Positions 59,583 through 64,000 of a stretch of 64,000 nt of DNA are shown here, in pieces (position 1 is the first letter of the stretch; each line of letters opens with the position of its first letter). Below the pieces are notes generated by a model. The model made no database searches. It saw only the letters and a program-made list of their open reading frames with translations, and had not been told where the DNA came from. Source of the DNA: Sabellastarte sp. h YS-2021 (lineage: Eukaryota > Annelida > Polychaeta > Sabellida > Sabellidae); NCBI GenBank assembly GCA_964017235.1, contig OZ024931.1, forward strand, positions 96,800,221-96,864,220, in the 5' to 3' direction. The translations under genes and the position numbers were made by a program.

Positions 59583-61052
59583 CTAGTTTAAATTTTTCCT
59601 TGGTGATCTGTTTCTCAGGTTTGGTCTTGGAGACTCAGATCTTTCCCGAGAAGGCTTGGACTTGTTTAGACAGTCTTTTCCATAGTGGCCCTCATTTCCA
59701 CAATTGAAGGAAGTTTTCCTGGCTAGACTTAGACTTCGACTACGATGTGGACACTTGTTGGCAAAGTGACCAACCTGCCCACAATTGTAATATCTACCTC
59801 TAGCTGGACTACTTGGTGGTGTGGGGTCTTTCATATCCAGTTTGTCCGCTATCTTGCACATAGGCTTCAACTGTTTGTCCATCAGTTGCTTCAGTTCTTC
59901 TATTGCAGACTGATCTTGTTTGTCATTAGTTTCAGCAAAGTGAACCTGTCTAATTTGAGGCTTAGGATTTCCATGAAGAACTTTGTGATTTTGTGAAGCC
60001 AAGATAACAGCATGTAGAGCCTCCTCTAGGGATTTCGGCTCTTGATTCATTGCCGCTAAAGCAGATGATTTATCCTTCCATCCTTTCAAAAAGGCATCTA
60101 CAGCCAAAATTTCTATCTCCGCCTCTTTAAAATCGCTATATGCGCCCATCGATAATTTCCATGTTCTTCTGGAGAACTCTTCTATACTTTCATCCTGCCC
60201 TTGTCTCAGATCCTGTATTTTCCGTCGGATCACTGACTGTGAATCCTTGTGGTCAAAAGCTGAGCTCATTTTATTCTTCAGCTGGTCATAGTCATCCAGG
60301 ATGAAATTTGACAGCGAGGAGTAGTAGTCCAACGCATCATCCTGAAAACTCTCACCAAGATGGTATGCTCTTTCATCATCATCCCATCCATACCTCTTGG
60401 CCACTCTTTCAAATTGGAAGATAAATGTATTCCAATTTTTCTGACCATCAAATGTGGGCAATTTCATGGATGGTGGACCAGTAGCAGTTGTTGATTTTGG
60501 CTTTTCACATTTATTGGCAACTGGAGTTGACTGATGAATATCCCCTAGGGGTTGATAAACACCATGATCTACAACCCCTCTAGTAACAAGTGCTGCTGAT
60601 GGAACAGTGTATGGCGAAGCAGGTGACTGTTCTCGGGTTTCCAATTTGAGCACCCTGGAATTTAAGTTGTCCAAACAATCACTCATTGTGTACATTGTTT
60701 TTTTCAATTTTTTCCATGCACTGCATCATTTTTGACATCTGTGAGTTCATACCATTGGAATCATCAGAAATTTGTTGAGATGAACCATGGAGCTTGAAGT
60801 TGTCACAAAGTCATCCGTTTTTTAATTTTCCTGATCTCCTTCCTGTTCCACAGACCCGAACATAAAGTTACCTTCATTTTCCGCCCACACTGAAAGTGGA
60901 ATGCTCGGAATAGACATCAGGTCATCCATGGTTAAATGTCCTTGACATTCCTCCCTTTTTTGAACAACCATCCTAGCCCTGGCTTTGCCAATGTTCACTA
61001 GAGTTTTGACTTCATCAACAGTAGCTGTATTGAGATTCATTTTGTTGTTCAT
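59583..61052 (-). pseudogene. gypsy gag with N-terminal helix-hairpin-helix
   Basis: The first frame (61052-60822) contains MNLNTATVDEVKTLVNIGKA followed by RARMVVQKREE, a helix-hairpin-helix of the ComEA/competence-protein type. After two frame changes (60820-60710) the main frame (60707-59583) continues with a coiled coil (CLDNLNSRVLKLETRE). The capsid-like core follows, with MKLPTFDGQKNWNTFIFQFE, DDALDYYSSLS and IRRKIQDLRQGQDESIEEFS. Two CCHC-type knuckles come next (YYNCGQVGHFANKC and SFNCGNEGHYGKDC). In both knuckles the first cysteine is replaced (Tyr, Ser), so neither can bind zinc in the normal way. The C-terminal tail is Ser/Arg/Pro-rich. Gag forms the particle and binds element RNA. 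Confidence 0.75.
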
Positions 61053-62275
61053 TTTTGCTGATAACTATTGCACTAACTTAACAGTTTTAACAACCAACTA
61101 TATTCAGACTTATTAAATATTAGTTGACAAAATGAAATTATTTTAAAATTCTTTAAATTTAGATTTTGAATTGTGCAAAACGCCAAAAATGATTCAAATT
61201 TTTTTTTTTAAATAATGTGGGGGACAATTATTAGAAACTTACAAGATTACGAAATATTTCACAATGTTTCAGCAACTTACAAGATTAAGAATATTTCACA
61301 ATGTTTCAGCCACATATAAGATTAAGAAATATTTCACAATGTTTCAGTAGGGGCGGAAAGTTCAGTTAGTAGTTTAAATAATTCAGAATTTAATGTAAAG
61401 ATCTAGAAAGGTTATAGCAGGACTATTAATGTACAACTAATTATACAAATAAAAACAATATTATGAAGTTATCACAAATATTGCTTAAAATATGTATGCA
61501 CTAGTTAAATGACACAACAATAATGTGAGGCTTACACAAAATTGTTCAAATACATAAATCACAACAGGTTTTGTTATGAAACACAATACAACAAGATATA
61601 CAAAATAACACAATACTGTGAGGCTATCACAATATCATTTAAAAATTAAATTATCTGTCAATAGTATATCACAACAGGTTTTGTTATGAAATACGGTAAG
61701 GTAATTACTAAATTATGGTCACTAAATTAAAATTAAATGCAGCAATTTAGAAATTCGGTTATCAATTTATTTAAAATTCTGTAAAAGAAATAAATAAAAT
61801 TCTAAACTTGTGATAAATCAGTAGCAGTATATTTCTTAAATCATTAAAATAACAACCGTAATTGCAGGATCAATATGTCAACCAGTAAAATTCATGACAA
61901 TAATTGTAATGTCAATTTATGACTAAAATGACACAAAAATTATCATAAACTAGTTAAAATATTGTTACAACCACTTTATGTTATTAATGACAGGAAAACA
62001 CTAAAACTAATTTAAATAAAGTTTAAGCAAAATTGGTTTAAGTTGGTAAATGGAATTTTTTGAATGATACAAACACTAACTTTCTTAAAAATGCAGATAA
62101 AAATTCCAAAATAGTACCGAAATGTGCCTAATACTCTAAAACTAAATAAATATGTTATTTGTTGTTAACTTTAACCAAGACACTAAAATTTTAAATTTCA
62201 CCAACTTCCAGGATCAGCTGTCAACTGTCAAAATTTGAATTCTGTCAGAGCCTCACCTCAACTTCAAATTGTTTG
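61053..62275 (-). other. gypsy leader between PBS and gag
   Basis: 1.2 kb of AT-rich, non-coding DNA. Three ~37-base tandem copies containing ATATTTCACAATGTTTCAG occur at about 61248-61350, and two ATCACAACAGGTTTTGTTATG strings near 61560 and 61668. Leaders of this length can hold packaging or translation signals, but nothing specific can be read. Confidence 0.5.
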
Positions 62276-62288
62276 ACTTCTGACACCA
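62276..62288 (-). promoter_or_regulatory. primer binding site, tRNA-Leu type
   Basis: Minus-strand TGGTGTCAGAAGT, one base from the LTR end, is complementary to the 3' acceptor end of metazoan tRNA-Leu (ACTTCTGACA plus CCA). This primes minus-strand synthesis. Confidence 0.7.
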
Positions 62289-62289
62289 A

Positions 62290-62522
62290 TATAATATAAA
62301 TACCTCGTAGCAGGCTGTGCTAGTGCTTCTGGAGAGTTCACTGGTCACTTGCCACTGTAGTAAGTCAAGTAGATCCGCTGTACAGCCGGAAATATGAAGA
62401 CTTCTGTTGAGAGGCAACCAAAGATACAAACGTAAACGAACACTTGGCGAGTACTAAAATCTTTCACCGTGACGTCCGTACAGCCGTCACGTAAATCCCG
62501 GAAATCTCTGCGATTTAATACA
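62290..62522 (-). repeat. 5' LTR of the gypsy element
   Basis: On the minus strand it starts TGTATTAAATCGCAGAG and ends TTTATATTATA. It matches the 3' LTR at 48019-48225. About 26 extra bases (62375-62400, AGCCGGAAATATGAAGA region) are absent from the other copy. The first bases outside, AATT, match the duplication at 48015. Confidence 0.85.
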
Positions 62523-62724
62523 AATTGTTACCAGCACTCGGGTTTCCTTCAATGAAAACATGACAGCCCGTCATTAAACTTACCGGTAATTTGCTTGCGG
62601 GCAGACGGCAGTTTCGAACACTGACCTCAGAAATAACAGACTTTAAGTGTTAACTTACCTGCTGTAACTCTTGCAGAGATTAACTATCAGAGATTAAAAT
62701 ATGTGCAAGATGTTTCCTGTATCA
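62523..62724. other. flank of the gypsy element
   Basis: It begins with the AATT duplication, then TGTTACCAGCACT, which could be the diverged terminal repeat of the MITE that the element entered. The rest is unassigned and leads into the DIRS fragment. Confidence 0.35.
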
Positions 62725-63802
62725 CTCAATTGTCTTTTGCAAAACCTTGAACCAATGTCCCAACTATTGCTTCCGATCTACCTGTAGGGGCAAGACTGCC
62801 CTGGGTGCCTCTCCAAAAGTGGTAAAAATTCAAAATGGAGACACTAGAACCAATTTGAACCTCCCTCCAAGAAGGGGAGTGGGTGACTTCCATAGATTTC
62901 AAAGATGCATACTTCCACATACCCATTCAAACTTAGTCAAGGAAGTACCTGTGTTTTCATGTACAGGGGCAGAGCTACCAGTTCAAAGCACTACCATTTG
63001 GTCTGTCGACAGCACCCATGGAGTTCACGGTGGTAGCAAAGGAGGTCAAACTGATTGCCTTACGACACGGTATAAGGATCCCCCAGTACGTAGACGACTG
63101 GTTGGTCAGAGCCAGGTCCCACCAAACTTGTCTCCAGCATACACAAACTCTAGTAGCTATTTGTCAGGATCTAGGTTGGCTGGTGAACATGGAAAAATCA
63201 GAGCTGGATCCTAAACAAGTCTTCAACTTAGGTTACCACTTCGACCTGAAAGGGGGCAAGGTCAGACCCACTCTAGAGCGTTGGCAGTTATCCAGTCTAG
63301 GCCAGACTCAAACAGAGTGGTCTCTCCTTCCAGAGGTCTTCCAGTCAATATGCAACAGGTGGCACCAACCACATATACATCTTTTTGCTGCAAGGTTCAA
63401 CAAAAAACTGGCCCAGTTTGTGTCACCAGTTCCGAACCCTCTGGCCTGGGCAAACAGTGCACTCAGTCTGCCATTGGAGGATCTGGACCCATATGCCTTT
63501 CCATCAGCAGCCATCTTGGGCAAAGTGGTGGTGAAGTTGCAGGATTACCCATGCAAGAGAATCATTTCGATTGCACCAGGATGGCCGAACATGCCTTGGT
63601 TCTGGGATCTAGTGACCAGTTAAGTGATAAGTTAATACCTTATCCAAAGGACAGCCGAGACCCTTCCAACCGACCCCGCTATCAGCTTACACCAAACCTA
63701 CCAGACACCTATCAGGCACACCAAACCACCATCCCCACAAAAGAATGGATCAGTCACAAAGACCCACGGGGTAACCAGAAAAATTCAAAGACTTTGTTAT
63801 GA
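62725..63802 (+). pseudogene. DIRS RT fragment, copy 3, internally deleted
   Basis: RT is readable in several frames: GEWVTSIDFKDAYFHIP (about 62876), SYQFKALPFGLSTAPMEFTV, PQYVDDWLVRARS (YVDD, about 63085) and GWLVNMEKSELDPKQVFNL. At 63285 the frame jumps from RPTLERWQ straight to QTQTEWSLLPEVFQ, so the RNase H domain (about 150 codons in copies 1 and 2) is deleted in frame. PGWPNMPWFWDLVTS ends at a TAA (63621-63623). The region after it has no readable recombinase. The subfamily is intermediate between copies 1 and 2. Confidence 0.8.
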
Positions 63803-64000
63803 CATAATCAAAAGCTGTAACAATAACTTTTAAATATCACATGGACTGTTCAACATAACCGTGTATTTAATTCATTTCATGGAGAAGACTTTTGATAAAC
63901 AATTCACTGGAATAGACACAAAAGTTTTATTGCATTAAATTACTTCCTGTTGTCTGGTTTGAATCCCACCTTTCTGTTGTACATATGTTTGATATGTGGT
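63803..64000. other. unassigned end of window
   Basis: AT-rich sequence without recognisable coding or repeat structure. Confidence 0.3.

Larger units (their letters stand above)
48019..62522 (-). mobile_element. Ty3/gypsy element carrying a TatD-like nuclease
   Basis: Both LTRs, PBS and PPT are present, and a 4-bp duplication AATT flanks the element (48015-48018 and 62523-62526). Minus-strand order: 5' LTR, PBS, leader, HhH-gag, protease, RT, RNase H, integrase, small basic ORF, TatD-like ORF, non-coding tail, PPT, 3' LTR. A CR1 LINE (55342-58940) splits protease from RT, and a Helitron-like element (51145-52262) sits just after integrase. Without them the element is about 9.8 kb, long for a gypsy element because of about 3 kb of extra 3' sequence. 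LTR lengths (207 and 233) differ by one indel region. All main ORFs are broken. Confidence 0.8.

Overview
This is eukaryotic, animal-type nuclear DNA and almost all of it is mobile-element sequence. I see no rRNA, tRNA, CRISPR or bacterial operon structure. The mixture (DIRS-like tyrosine-recombinase retroelements, a Ty3-type element with integrase ahead of reverse transcriptase, CR1-type LINEs with a 2A-like motif, Helitron-type elements carrying satellite arrays, a hAT-type MITE) fits a marine or freshwater invertebrate. A bivalve mollusc is my best guess; this is inference from element content, not from a diagnostic gene.

Layout. At 779-886 and 31679-31723 there are two good exon candidates on the + strand (clean acceptors, a donor, matching phase, then a stop, a 3'UTR and AATAAA at 32077). 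They would be the last two coding exons of one host gene separated by a ~30.8 kb intron. That intron holds: a TIR element with a 168-bp array (1147-2307); a ~146-bp satellite (2700-3990); a ~155-bp satellite interrupted by a DIRS element with inverted termini (6147-11969); a Tx1/L1-like LINE remnant containing a Helitron-like element (12627-19346), which itself contains a second DIRS element (13272-17907); a Gmr1-like gypsy fragment on the minus strand (20436-22955); another Helitron 3' end (24893); and a long satellite (25080-30480) containing a hAT-type MITE with an 8-bp target duplication.

Downstream lie a 5'-truncated CR1 LINE (32695-34830), a DIRS gag remnant (35200-36500), and then a set of nested insertions in a split hAT MITE. 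The first is a minus-strand tyrosine-recombinase retroelement (about 37791-47735) that carries inside it the 5' half of a second Gmr1-like element (41476-45237). The second is a minus-strand Ty3/gypsy element with both LTRs, PBS, PPT and a 4-bp AATT target duplication (48019-62522).

That gypsy element is the most interesting object. Between integrase and the 3' LTR it carries a same-strand TatD-family metal-dependent nuclease ORF (49120-50462) plus a small basic ORF. Its gag begins with a helix-hairpin-helix segment. It was later hit by a CR1 LINE (55342-58940, 9-bp target duplication) and by a satellite-bearing Helitron (51145-52262). A third DIRS fragment closes the window (62725-63802).

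Nearly every element ORF has stops, frameshifts or deletions, so these are mostly dead copies. The value of the window is in the nesting order, the element architectures and the cargo nuclease. Family names are my recognition of motifs and domain order; no database search was run.
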